A stretch of DNA of 64,000 bases from Desulfuromonas sp964536375 (GCA_964536375.1 CAZHXF010000004.1:16952-80951), one strand, 5' to 3'. Positions 27,534 to 36,720 are shown, counted from the first letter of the stretch. Program-made: numbers and translations. Notes: generated from the letters alone by a model not told the origin.

Positions 27534-28946
27534 TTAATCGGCTATCTCAATAACTTTGAGTAAATTAGTTGATCCTGTATGCCATAATGGCGCTCCGGCA
27601 GTTACAATAATTCGATCGCCCGCTACACCAAGGTCAAGCCGTTTAACCTCCTGGGAGGCACACAGCAACATCTCGTCGGTGTCGTTATAAGCTTCGATTA
27701 ATACCGGCACCACGCCCCATAACAGATTCATCTGGCGATAGCTCAAAGCACTTGGTGTTAATGCCACGATAGGGCAATAAGGGCGAAAGCGTGAAACACA
27801 ACTAGCAGTAAATCCCGACTGAGTATACGCCAGAATTGCTGCAGCATGCAGATCTTTTGCCAGCCCGCCAGCAGCGCGCCCCACGGCCCATGATACAGTC
27901 AGCGGGGCATCGTCTTCCTGATTCCTCTCCAGAGCATTACCAACATGTGGCTCCGTAGCAATGGCGATGCTATGTAAGATCTGCGTTGCCTTAACCGGAT
28001 ATTTTCCTGAAGCCGTCTCATCTGACAGCATTACGGCATCAGTGCCATCATATATAGCGTTGGCAACATCGGAAGCTTCGGCGCGTGTTGGGCGCGGGCT
28101 AGCTACCATGCTTGATAACATCTGGGTCGCAGTAATAACACTGCGCCCCGCCAAACGTGCCTTTTTGATTAACTGTTTCTGCAACACTGGCACCCGCTCC
28201 AGCGGCACCTCAACACCAAGATCGCCGCGCGCAACCATAATGCCGTCCACCAGGGCAATAATCTCGTCAATATTGTCCACAGCCTGCGGCTTTTCGATCT
28301 TTGCTATCAACTTTGGTCGATATGCAGCGCTATCCAGCAGCGCACGAATTTGCTCCAAATCAGCCGCACTGCGCACGAAAGATAGGGCAACCATGTCAAC
28401 CCCCTGCTCGAGACCAAACAATAGATCGGCCCTATCCTTCTCAGTAAAAGCGGAAATACTCAGATTGCTTGTCGGCAGATTAACCCCTTTACGCGAATAG
28501 GCAATACCACCAGTTACCACCTCACAATGCACAAATGCGCCAACGATGGAGTCAACACGCAACTCCATTAAACCATCAGCCAGCATAATTGAATCACCAA
28601 CATGAACATCTTTATGTAAGCTTGGACAATCAACAGGTATAGTCTGAGGCGCTACATCAACTAGCGCACAGAGTGTAACCATCTCACCCGGAACCAGACG
28701 AATACCGGCTTCGGGCAGCATACCTAGACGGATTTTAGGTCCACACAGATCCTGTAGAATAGCAATAGGCTTACCTGCCTTTTTGGCCAAATCACGAATA
28801 ATTTCTATCAATTTCCCATGTGATGCGTGATCACCATGAGAAAAATTAAGGCGCGCTACATCCATGCCGGAACTTATCATCTCTTCCAAGATATCCACTG
28901 TCGCCGAGACAGGTCCAATCGTACATACTATTTTTGTTCGCCGCAT
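27534..28946 (-). CDS. pyk: Pyruvate kinase
   Basis: Glycolytic enzyme converting PEP and ADP to pyruvate and ATP. About 470 aa, full length with the barrel, lid and C-terminal allosteric domain. Motifs: TKIVCTIGP and ARLNFSHGDH at the start, the catalytic IAKIEKPQAVDNIDEI, MVARGDLGVEVPLE, and the substrate lid SDETASGKYPV. ATG 28946 sits nine bases after AGGAG; two further in-frame ATGs upstream are less well placed. Confidence 0.96.
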   Translation of the reverse strand: MRRTKIVCTIGPVSATVDILEEMISSGMDVARLNFSHGDHASHGKLIEIIRDLAKKAGKPIAILQDLCGPKIRLGMLPEAGIRLVPGEMVTLCALVDVAPQTIPVDCPSLHKDVHVGDSIMLADGLMELRVDSIVGAFVHCEVVTGGIAYSRKGVNLPTSNLSISAFTEKDRADLLFGLEQGVDMVALSFVRSAADLEQIRALLDSAAYRPKLIAKIEKPQAVDNIDEIIALVDGIMVARGDLGVEVPLERVPVLQKQLIKKARLAGRSVITATQMLSSMVASPRPTRAEASDVANAIYDGTDAVMLSDETASGKYPVKATQILHSIAIATEPHVGNALERNQEDDAPLTVSWAVGRAAGGLAKDLHAAAILAYTQSGFTASCVSRFRPYCPIVALTPSALSYRQMNLLWGVVPVLIEAYNDTDEMLLCASQEVKRLDLGVAGDRIIVTAGAPLWHTGSTNLLKVIEIAD

Positions 28947-28991
28947 AGAGATCATCTCCTGAAATTCAACAATCAACCGACAAGAACACGC

Positions 28992-29708
28992 TTATTTTAC
29001 GTGGCAACCCGAGCATTTAACCGGACCGTTGTTTTGTCTATGGCAATCCTTACATAATTTGTGCGCACGAGTTTTACCCAGCTCAAACGCTGCCGGAACA
29101 CCTTCACCATGGCAAACCACACAACCATATTTTTCTCCATGCAGCGCATGTGTCAGGGCGACATTAGCCTTAGCGTTTTTTATCACTAAAATGTCAGCTG
29201 GTTTATTAGTGGCACTGACAACATCAGCTGCGACTGCAACTACACTAGCAAATAAATCGTTGCCAGCAGGCGCAGCTTCCGTCTGTGCAACCAGAGCACT
29301 ATCTGCAGCAGGGGTGACATTAACAGCTTGATCTACCAAGCTGTTTAGCAAATCTCCACCATCTTGCTGCACAGTACTGGCTTGCTGCTGAACTGCCTCT
29401 ACTAACTGAGTAGCTTTTTCCTGTGCCATAACAGCACCAGCGGCTAGATCTTGAGTTGCAGTATCCACAACCTCAAGTACGGCCTGTTCAGCCACAGCAC
29501 CAGCCTGATGCAGAGTTTCCTCTCCAGCAGCAACCACTGCGCCAACCTGCTGCACTGCCTCATTAACTGCTGTCTTAGTCTGATCCACAACAGATACTTT
29601 AGTTTCAGGCTGTGCCTTAGCTGAGTCTTGCGTTACTGGTTCAGTCTTCTGTTCACAACCACCCACTAAAAAACCTAACACCACCACAACCAAAACAATG
29701 AATCTCAT
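28992..29708 (-). CDS. Tri-haem c-type cytochrome lipoprotein with helical stalk
   Basis: 238 aa. Signal peptide with lipobox GGC (Cys18) predicts a lipid-anchored envelope protein. Residues 30-185 are rich in Ala, Gln, Val and Thr and look like a long amphipathic helix stalk. The C-terminal 46 residues carry three CXXCH haem sites at 196, 219 and 232 (CVVCH, CKDCH, CSGCH) with extra His residues (near 188 and 216) that could be distal ligands, as in c7-type cytochromes. An electron carrier held away from the membrane is inferred. ATG 29708 has GGAGG four bases upstream. Confidence 0.85.
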   Translation of the reverse strand: MRFIVLVVVVLGFLVGGCEQKTEPVTQDSAKAQPETKVSVVDQTKTAVNEAVQQVGAVVAAGEETLHQAGAVAEQAVLEVVDTATQDLAAGAVMAQEKATQLVEAVQQQASTVQQDGGDLLNSLVDQAVNVTPAADSALVAQTEAAPAGNDLFASVVAVAADVVSATNKPADILVIKNAKANVALTHALHGEKYGCVVCHGEGVPAAFELGKTRAHKLCKDCHRQNNGPVKCSGCHVK

Positions 29709-29931
29709 AAATCCTCCGTTAAACACAGTTTTTAAAATCTCCCGATACAAACCTTACCAATATTTAATTCATAATAGATGTTAATCCATTTTGCCAACCC
29801 TGTCCAGTTACGCCGTATATTCTTACGCGGCAAATCAATAAAGACGAAGCCCCAGTCAACTCTTGCAAAAAGCACTGCGTTACGGCATCTTAGATACGAT
29901 ATGATCTAAACAATCCACACGGAGCCTGTTA

Positions 29932-30210
29932 ATGGATTTATTTCAGCAACTGAACCAAGCAATTGATGAAGAATATCATCACGGTGAATTACCGGATGAG
30001 TTGGTAGCACCACTGCGTCAGGTCAGCCAAAATTCGACGCAATTTTCTAACCACTTATCTACCGTAGAAATTCTACTAAAGCAGATCAAGGCGTTTGAAC
30101 CATATTGTGACTGTGGTTGTTTTGCCGAAGGATTTAATGCTAAGGATGTGAAAAAGACGTTGAAACAACTGTGGATGACCACAGATGGTAGCAATGTAGA
30201 AATAAAATAA
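29932..30210 (+). CDS. Small uncharacterised protein with CDCGC motif
   Basis: 92 aa, helical and acidic, with three closely spaced cysteines (59, 61, 63) that could bind a metal or be redox active. No signal peptide. GGAG seven bases before ATG 29932 supports translation, and it sits 19 bases before the MscS gene, so they are probably one transcript. I do not recognise the family. Confidence 0.6.
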   Translation: MDLFQQLNQAIDEEYHHGELPDELVAPLRQVSQNSTQFSNHLSTVEILLKQIKAFEPYCDCGCFAEGFNAKDVKKTLKQLWMTTDGSNVEIK

Positions 30211-30229
30211 AATTTGCTAGGAGAGTAGC

Positions 30230-31372
30230 ATGGAGCAACTACAAGCATGGCTGAACAGCATTGATTTTTTCAGTCCCGACATGCAACGCTACATTTTAGC
30301 TACGGTAATTCTGTTTATTTTTTTCATATTCAAACGCCTGCTCAGCGGTTTATTGACACGCTTTATCCTGCCACTGGTAAATCGCACGGCAAATAACTTC
30401 GATGACTTACTGCTGGCCAGCGTCCGCCGACCGCTGGAGATGTTAGTTCTTATAGGCGGGCTGATTATAGCTCTGCAGGTTCTGCAACTGCCAACTAAGC
30501 CTGTCAATTTTCAGCAAGCAGGCAGTGCTCTCATCAAAACCATGATCACCTTCAATATCGCGTGGATTTTATTTAACGCAGTAGCCATATTGGAGAGCAG
30601 CATAGCCCGCTGGGCACAACATACCGGCTCCCCGCTGGACGAAAACCTGCTGCCTTTTATCCGCAAAGTTATCCGAGCTTTCATTATTGTGCTGGCAGTA
30701 GTGCTGGTAATTCAAAACCTGGGTTACTCCATTTCCGGACTGCTGGCATCACTCGGCATTGGCGGTCTAGCCGTAGCCTTGGCAGCCAAGGAAACGCTAT
30801 CCAACGTCTTTGGCTCTATCATGATTCTGCTCGACCGCCCTTTCCGAATTGGCGATTGGATAAAAACTGACAATATCGAAGGGACAGTGGAAGAGATCGG
30901 TTTTCGCTCAACCAGAATCCGCACCTTCGCTAAAACACTTATCACCGTCCCCAACAACATCATTGCCACCACTTCCCTGAACAATTTCAGTCGCATGCCT
31001 AAGCGTCGCATCAAAATGACCGTCGGCGTCACCTATGCCAGCACCCCGGGACAGATGCGGGCAGCGGTCAGCCGCATCCGTAACATGCTGGAGCTGCATC
31101 CGGCCATCAATCAGGAATTTATGCTGGTCAACTTTACCGATTTCAGCCCTTCAGCGCTGGATATCCTCATCTACTGTTTCACCACTACCACCAACTGGGA
31201 AAAGTACTTGAACGCACGTGAAGATGTGTGTTTAAAAGTTATGGACATCATCGCAGAACTGGATATGGAGATGGCATTCCCCAGTCACAGCGTCTACCTC
31301 CACCAGCAAGACGACACCAGACAATCAGTTGCACAACCATTTGACAGCAACAGCGAAAGAACACTGCCGTGA
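30230..31372 (+). CDS. MscS-family mechanosensitive channel
   Basis: Inner-membrane channel of 380 aa that opens under membrane tension to release solutes. Four hydrophobic segments lie in residues 15-190; the last is the pore-lining helix GLLASLGIGGLAVALAAK with its Gly-Ala pattern. The beta domain follows (DRPFRIGDWI, VEEIGFRSTRIRTF, VPNNIIATTSLNNFSR). TAGGAGAG before ATG 30230 is a good ribosome site. Its stop overlaps the GTG start of the HD protein by four bases. Confidence 0.94.
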   Translation: MEQLQAWLNSIDFFSPDMQRYILATVILFIFFIFKRLLSGLLTRFILPLVNRTANNFDDLLLASVRRPLEMLVLIGGLIIALQVLQLPTKPVNFQQAGSALIKTMITFNIAWILFNAVAILESSIARWAQHTGSPLDENLLPFIRKVIRAFIIVLAVVLVIQNLGYSISGLLASLGIGGLAVALAAKETLSNVFGSIMILLDRPFRIGDWIKTDNIEGTVEEIGFRSTRIRTFAKTLITVPNNIIATTSLNNFSRMPKRRIKMTVGVTYASTPGQMRAAVSRIRNMLELHPAINQEFMLVNFTDFSPSALDILIYCFTTTTNWEKYLNAREDVCLKVMDIIAELDMEMAFPSHSVYLHQQDDTRQSVAQPFDSNSERTLP

Positions 31373-31785
31373 AACACGAGCAACTCAAGGGACAACTGAT
31401 AAAAGGATTAGTAGACTTTTTTGGCACCGATTACCGCCGGATTGCGCACGCTATCGAAGTATTGAAATATGCCGAGATAACTATGGAGCAGACTCCGCAC
31501 GTCGATGAAGAGATTGTGATTGCCAGCGCTATTTTACACGACGTAGGCATCAAACCATCCGAAACTGAATTGGGCTACAACAACGGCAAAACTCAGGAGC
31601 AATTTGGTCCCACTATCGCCAGCGACATTCTGCAACAGCTGCAATTCCCACCAGAAAAAATTACCAAGGTGGCGCAAATCATTGGTAACCACCACTCCCC
31701 ATCACGTTATGCTTACCCTGAGCTAACTATTTTAAAAACTGCTGATCGCATTGTTAACAAACTAGACACACAGTCGAGCTCCTAA
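31369..31785 (+). CDS. HD-domain phosphohydrolase
   Basis: 138 aa single-domain HD protein. The metal-binding set appears intact: His in RIAHAIEVL, HD in SAILHDVGIKP near 53-54, HH in IIGNHHSPSRY and Asp in LKTADRIVN. Such proteins hydrolyse nucleotides or cyclic nucleotides; the substrate is unknown here. It starts at GTG 31369 within the MscS stop (GTGA), giving tight coupling to the channel. Confidence 0.82.
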   Translation: MKHEQLKGQLIKGLVDFFGTDYRRIAHAIEVLKYAEITMEQTPHVDEEIVIASAILHDVGIKPSETELGYNNGKTQEQFGPTIASDILQQLQFPPEKITKVAQIIGNHHSPSRYAYPELTILKTADRIVNKLDTQSSS

Positions 31786-31936
31786 ACAACAGCACCACTT
31801 AAGCAATTAGACCTTTATTTTACATGAGAAACCTGTACATTTCCCGTTTTTTATAGTAATACTTTCTCATAAAATGTGTGTGACATGCGCTTGCATCAGC
31901 ACAAAAAAAGTAACTCGATTATTCGGTATTTTTTCC

Positions 31937-31971
31937 TTCATCCTGACCAATAAGGATGAATATGATATACT
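31937..31971 (+). promoter_or_regulatory. Promoter with overlapping dyad for the repeat protein
   Basis: A -35 of CTGACC (31943-31948) and a -10 of TATACT (31966-31971) are separated by 17 bases. A perfect dyad, TTCATCCT-N8-AGGATGAA (31937-31960), covers the -35 and most of the spacer, so a dimeric protein bound there should affect polymerase directly. The leader to ATG 32026 is about 47 bases. The rest of 31786-32025 shows nothing else clear. Confidence 0.55.
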
Positions 31972-32025
31972 TCATAACTACGTTTTAAGTTGGTTTTTTA
32001 GAATTTTTACTTTCGGAGATTTGCC

Positions 32026-35004
32026 ATGAAGAGAACTTATCTCGCACTGATTGTAGTTGCACTTATTGTCCCCGTTTCACTTGCAGGTGCCGAATCTAGA
32101 GTTAAGGGTGCGGTTCTCAACCTTCCCAACACTATAGACAAAGATGTAAATGTCAGCGTCGGTAAAGATTCTACAGCCACTCAGAGTTCCATAGCACTGA
32201 AAAATCTAGATATGTCCGGCGCGGTTATCAATATCAGTGCCGACAAACAAAGCATTAATGTCGCTGCTGGCAACAAGGCTGACGCAACACAGAACTCGAT
32301 AAAACTAGGTGGCAAATTGCGCGGCGCAGTTGTCAATACGAATCTAGTCCGCACTAATGTGAACATTGCTGCCGGCAACAATGTCTCAGCAAACCAGGCT
32401 GCAGTTAATATCAAAAGCAGTGACATAAGCGGTGCAGTCGTCAACACAGCAATGGGCAAAAATGCGGTTAATGTTGCCGCCGGCAACCGAGTTAACGCTG
32501 CTCAAGCTGCGGTACTTATGGACAGCAGCACAGTTCGTGGTGCCGTAGTAAATACCACCGCAGCGCAGAACATGGTGAACGTGGGAGCAGGCAATCGTGT
32601 CGAAGCGAATCAAGCGACAACCAGAATTTCTGGCAGCACCATTAAGGGCACCGCAATCAACACTGCCGCAGCGCAGAACTTCTTAAATTTTGGCGCTGGC
32701 AACAAAATAACCGCACGCCAAGCCTCAACCAACATAAAAGGTTCACAACTCAGCGGAGCTGCTGTCAATACTGTGGCTGGACAAAACCTTCTCAACCTCG
32801 CCGCAGGCAACCAAGCTACCGCCAACCAGGGTGCAATTGACATAGAAAACTCTACCATTAAAGGTGCCGTAGTTAATACTGCTGGCGGCCAGAATCTTCT
32901 CAACCTTGCCGCCGGAAACAAGGTGGAAGCCAACCAAGCGGCGGCCATCATTAAAGACTCCAGCGTCAACGGCGCGGTGGTCAATACCGCACTGGGGCAG
33001 AACTTTGTCAACCTCGCTGTCGGCAACAAAGCCGAGGCCAATCAGGTTACCACCAAGCTGGAGGGTTCAACAGTCTCCGGTGCCATAGTCAACACCGCCA
33101 TAGGACAAAATTTTGTCAACCTTGCCGCCGGCAACCAAGTAGAGGCCAATCAAGCATCGACTAGCGCGAAGAACAGTACTATCAAAGGTGCAGCCGTAAA
33201 CACCATTGGCGCACTGGGCGCGGTCAACCTCGCTGCTGGCAACAAAGCAACCGCCAATCAGGCCAGCACCAATCTGGAAGGTTCCACACTGCAAGGAGCA
33301 GCAGTTAACACCATTATTGGCGGGACGGTAAACCTAGCAGCTGGAAATCGTGCGGAAGCCAATCAGGCGGCACTTAACAGTCAGGGATCGAGCCTCAAAG
33401 GAACGGCAATAAATACTGTCGCCGGTGCAGCCCTAAACTTGGCCGCAGGCAACAGAGCCAAGGCCAATCAGGCGGCTACCAACCTGGAAAGCAGCAACGT
33501 AAGGGGCAACGTCGTCAACACCGTTGCCGGTGCAGGTCTAAACCTTGCTGCGGGTAATCGTGTAAAAGCCAACCAAGCTGCGGTCAACATAAAAGGATCT
33601 GACGTCAAAGGCAATATGATTAACACTGTTGGTGGTGCTGGCTTAAACTTAGCCGCTGGAAATCGCGCTGAGGCCAACCAGGCAGCGGTGAACATCTCTG
33701 GCAGTAAAGTTAACAGCAATATTGTCAACACTGTTGGCGGTGCGGGACTAAACCTCGCCGCGGGTAATCGCGTTAAAGCCAATCAGGCGTCGGTCAACAT
33801 CCAAGGCTCTAACGTCAAAGGCAATATGATTAACACTGTTGGTGGTGCTGGCTTAAACTTAGCCGCTGGAAATCGCGCTGAGGCCAACCAGGCAGCGGTG
33901 AACATCTCTGGCAGTAAAGTTAACAGCAATATTGTCAACACTGTTGGCGGTGCGGGACTAAACCTCGCCGCGGGTAATCGCGTTAAAGCCAATCAGGCGT
34001 CGGTCAACATCCAAGGCTCTAACGTCAAAGGCAATATGATTAACACTGTTGCAGGCGCAGGAATAAATCTGGCGGCGGGCAATCGCGCCGAAGCTAATCA
34101 AGCGGCAACGTCAATTAAGGACAGCCAAGTTAAAGGCAATATGATCAACACCGTTGCTGGCGCAGGCATAAACTTGGCCGCTGGCAACCGCGTTACCGCA
34201 AATCAGGCAGCTACAGCAATCAGTAACAGCAATGTTAATGGAAATATTGTCAACACCGTCGGCGGTGCCGGAATCAACTTAGCAGCAGGCAATCGCGCGG
34301 AAGCTAATCAGGCAGCAGCCAGAATCACAAACTCCAAATATACCGGCAATATAACCAACACAGTTGCTGGCGCGGCAGTAAACTTGGCAGCAGGCAATCG
34401 GGTAGAAGCTAATCAAGCGACGGTTAAAATAAAAAATAGTACCGTTCATGGCGACATCAAAAACAAGGTCGTAGGTGCAGGAGTAAACTTGGCAGCAGGC
34501 AACAGGGCCACGGCCAACATGGCTACGACAAATATTAAGGGTAGCACCGTCAGGGGTAACATCAGCAACACTGTCACCGGAGCTGCTGTCAATTTAGCCG
34601 TGGGCAATAGATCTGAAGCCAATATGGCTACCACCAAGATCAGCAACAGTTCTGTACGTGGCAATATAACCACGCGCGTTTCCGGTGGAGCACTCAATCT
34701 GGCGGCAGGACACAAGGCAAAAGCCAATCTGGGTAGCGTAATAGTCGATAACAGTACCGTAAGGGGCAACCTAACGGCAAAAGTAAAATCCGGGGCAGTC
34801 AATATCGCTGTCGGCTCTCACGCCGAAGCTAATTCTGGCGCAATTATCATCAAAGATGGCAGCAATGTCGGTGGTAATATCTCAGTAACATCCGGCAAAG
34901 GAATTACTGTCAACGACCATGACAGCTTGTTTAGTTTCGGCAAAAACATTAATATTGCCGTCGGCAGTGGCAAATCCAATAAAAACTCGGTAATTATGAA
35001 ATAA
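32026..35004 (+). CDS. Secreted 35-residue-repeat protein, curlin/Fap amyloid-like
   Basis: 992 aa. A clear signal peptide (MKRTYLALIVVALIVPVSLA, cleaved after AGA near 22) is followed by 26-27 tandem repeats of 35-36 residues to the end. The consensus is about G-x-x-x-N-T-x-x-G-x-x-L-N-L-A-A-G-N-x-A-x-A-N-Q-A-x-x-x-I-x-x-S-x-V. The core GNxAxANQ resembles the curlin GNxAxxxQ pattern, and VNLAAGN resembles Fap repeat motifs (from memory). No Cys and no Pro occur after residue 33. Fixed period, Asn/Gln/Gly ladders and alternating hydrophobic residues suggest a beta-solenoid or amyloid. ATG 32026 has CGGAGA upstream. It is monocistronic. No csg or fap secretion genes are visible. A matrix or adhesive fibre is inferred. 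Confidence 0.75.
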   Translation: MKRTYLALIVVALIVPVSLAGAESRVKGAVLNLPNTIDKDVNVSVGKDSTATQSSIALKNLDMSGAVINISADKQSINVAAGNKADATQNSIKLGGKLRGAVVNTNLVRTNVNIAAGNNVSANQAAVNIKSSDISGAVVNTAMGKNAVNVAAGNRVNAAQAAVLMDSSTVRGAVVNTTAAQNMVNVGAGNRVEANQATTRISGSTIKGTAINTAAAQNFLNFGAGNKITARQASTNIKGSQLSGAAVNTVAGQNLLNLAAGNQATANQGAIDIENSTIKGAVVNTAGGQNLLNLAAGNKVEANQAAAIIKDSSVNGAVVNTALGQNFVNLAVGNKAEANQVTTKLEGSTVSGAIVNTAIGQNFVNLAAGNQVEANQASTSAKNSTIKGAAVNTIGALGAVNLAAGNKATANQASTNLEGSTLQGAAVNTIIGGTVNLAAGNRAEANQAALNSQGSSLKGTAINTVAGAALNLAAGNRAKANQAATNLESSNVRGNVVNTVAGAGLNLAAGNRVKANQAAVNIKGSDVKGNMINTVGGAGLNLAAGNRAEANQAAVNISGSKVNSNIVNTVGGAGLNLAAGNRVKANQASVNIQGSNVKGNMINTVGGAGLNLAAGNRAEANQAAVNISGSKVNSNIVNTVGGAGLNLAAGNRVKANQASVNIQGSNVKGNMINTVAGAGINLAAGNRAEANQAATSIKDSQVKGNMINTVAGAGINLAAGNRVTANQAATAISNSNVNGNIVNTVGGAGINLAAGNRAEANQAAARITNSKYTGNITNTVAGAAVNLAAGNRVEANQATVKIKNSTVHGDIKNKVVGAGVNLAAGNRATANMATTNIKGSTVRGNISNTVTGAAVNLAVGNRSEANMATTKISNSSVRGNITTRVSGGALNLAAGHKAKANLGSVIVDNSTVRGNLTAKVKSGAVNIAVGSHAEANSGAIIIKDGSNVGGNISVTSGKGITVNDHDSLFSFGKNINIAVGSGKSNKNSVIMK
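33602..34050 (+). repeat. Exact 210-bp tandem duplication inside the repeat gene
   Basis: Bases 33602-33840 recur at 33812-34050 with no difference seen, an offset of 210 bases or two 35-codon units. Other repeats in the gene are far more diverged at DNA level, so this is a recent duplication and an unstable spot where the repeat number may vary between strains. Confidence 0.85.
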
Positions 35005-35052
35005 ATCATCGCCACTCTTTGTAGCCTTTAATTACACTTCAATTTTTTACAA

Positions 35053-35076
35053 CTGCGGAGGAGCAATCCTCCGCAG
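35053..35076. terminator. Strong hairpin after the repeat protein
   Basis: CTGCGGAGGA and TCCTCCGCAG form a perfect 10-bp stem with a GCAA tetraloop about 50 bases past the stop. No T-run follows. A weaker hairpin with T-run, TGCAC and GTGCA then TTTTTATTT, sits at 35136-35160 and may be the real stop. Three tandem ACAATTC units follow near 35160-35181. Confidence 0.55.
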
Positions 35077-35248
35077 ACTAATTCCGTTAGCCAACTTTCC
35101 CGCACAACTTCCTCCCCGGCATTAAAAATAGCAGTTGCACTCAAGGTGCATTTTTATTTACAATTCACAATTCACAATTCACCAGACAACGCAAAACATC
35201 TATGCTATCAAGCTTATTCATTGTCATAATAAATAAGGAGACTGATTC

Positions 35249-36514
35249 ATGCCCATGTCCGCAGGGTTTAAACAACGTTTGTTCAGTGCATTACCTGAGA
35301 TTGCCGCCCACTACGGCACCCCTTTTCACATTTATGATGAACAGGGCATTCGAGACACTGGTGCTCAGCTAAAGCTAGCTTTTGCCGGCATTGATGGCTT
35401 TCGCGAATATTTTGCCGTTAAAGCACTACCAAATAAGAGCATCCTACAGATCATGAAAGAGATGGGCTTTGGCTTTGATTGCAGCTCAATACCTGAGGTG
35501 GTAATGAGTCGCGAGCTGGATGCTACCATGGAACAGATTATGTTCACCTCCAACAACACCAGCGCTGAAGAATTTTCCTTTGCCGAGCAGGACGGGGGTT
35601 GCATTCTCAACCTTGATGACATATCCCTGATTGATAAAGTGTCCAACTTTCCCGAGTTAATCTGTTTTCGCTACAACCCGGGACCGCGCCGCACTGGCAA
35701 TGTAATTATTGGCAATCCGGTAGAAGCCAAGTACGGGGTTACCCACGAGCAAGTAGTTGCTGCCTATCGTCAGGCTCAAGCGCGCGGCGCCAAGCGTTTC
35801 GGTCTACACACCATGGTCGCTTCCAATGAGTTGGATTACACCTATATGGTGGAAACCGCACGCATGGTTTTATCTGTGAGCGAACTGGTTAAACAGGAAT
35901 TAGGCATTGAGTTCGAGTTTGTCAATATTGGTGGCGGTTTTGGCATCCCCTATCGTCCAGAACAACAAGCTCTGGATATTGATACCATGGCACAAGAGAT
36001 TACCGCACTGTTCGATGAGTTCAAAACAAAGAACGGCTTTGTACCACGCATGTACATGGAGAGCGGTCGTTTTATGACCGGTCCGCACGGTTGCCTGATA
36101 ACCAAAGCGATCAATTTCAAAAACACCTATCGCCAATATGTCGGTGTCGATGCCTGCATGTCCGCACTTATGCGCCCGGCACTATATGATGCCTATCATC
36201 ACATTGACGTGGTTGGCAAACAGGATCAACCAGCAAACGTTACTTATGACGTGGTTGGATCCCTATGCGAGAACAATGACAAATTTGCCGTTCAGCGCCA
36301 ACTACCTAAAATAGCTGAAGGTGATTTACTAGCCATTCATGACTCTGGAGCTCACGGTCATGCCATGGGGTTTCAATACAACGGGCGTCTGCGCCCTCAG
36401 GAACTGCTACTACGCACCGATGGCAGCGTTGAGCTGATCCGGCGCGCCGAGACCATAGCAGACTACTTAGCCACGCAGAATTATACGGCTGACAAGTTCA
36501 TACCCAACAAATAG
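35249..36514 (+). CDS. lysA: Diaminopimelate decarboxylase
   Basis: PLP-dependent fold-III decarboxylase making lysine from meso-diaminopimelate. 421 aa. The PLP lysine is in YFAVKALPN near residue 55; the HTMVASNELD, NIGGGFGIPY and MESGRF motifs follow, as does the C-terminal catalytic region GSLCENNDKFA. GGAG lies eight bases before ATG 35249. It belongs to a divergent branch of LysA, so a related decarboxylase such as carboxynorspermidine decarboxylase cannot be fully excluded. No dap genes are adjacent. Confidence 0.82.
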   Translation: MPMSAGFKQRLFSALPEIAAHYGTPFHIYDEQGIRDTGAQLKLAFAGIDGFREYFAVKALPNKSILQIMKEMGFGFDCSSIPEVVMSRELDATMEQIMFTSNNTSAEEFSFAEQDGGCILNLDDISLIDKVSNFPELICFRYNPGPRRTGNVIIGNPVEAKYGVTHEQVVAAYRQAQARGAKRFGLHTMVASNELDYTYMVETARMVLSVSELVKQELGIEFEFVNIGGGFGIPYRPEQQALDIDTMAQEITALFDEFKTKNGFVPRMYMESGRFMTGPHGCLITKAINFKNTYRQYVGVDACMSALMRPALYDAYHHIDVVGKQDQPANVTYDVVGSLCENNDKFAVQRQLPKIAEGDLLAIHDSGAHGHAMGFQYNGRLRPQELLLRTDGSVELIRRAETIADYLATQNYTADKFIPNK

Positions 36515-36549
36515 ATTGTGCACATCATCCTCAGAAAGCGGGCAACCAA

Positions 36550-36708
36550 TTGACAACATATGAAGTACACTACCAAAAGGGGACAGAATACGGCGAGGCG
36601 CTAATAGAAGCCGAATATCCCGAGCAAGCACAACAAAAATTCCTACTTGAACGTGCCGACCGAGAGCTGGTGGTACTGTGCGTATTGCGCCACACCTTAG
36701 CTCAATAG
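36550..36708 (+). CDS. Small uncharacterised ORF (52 aa)
   Basis: Open frame from TTG 36550 to TAG 36708, with protein-like composition: it begins TTYEVHYQKGTEYGEAL and has a charged, amphipathic C-terminus with one Cys. It fills the gap between lysA and the membrane protein at 36721, 12 bases away, so it may be the first gene of that operon. The ribosome site is weak. No family recognised. Confidence 0.45.
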   Translation: MTTYEVHYQKGTEYGEALIEAEYPEQAQQKFLLERADRELVVLCVLRHTLAQ

Positions 36709-36720
36709 CGAAGAGGACTC

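Noticed and set aside
31868..31900. Sigma-54-like site before the repeat protein
   Set aside because: GA replaces GG and spacing is 9 instead of 10.
32181..35015. Long leftward ORFs across the repeat gene
   Set aside because: Low-complexity reverse reading of the repeat gene, without ribosome sites.
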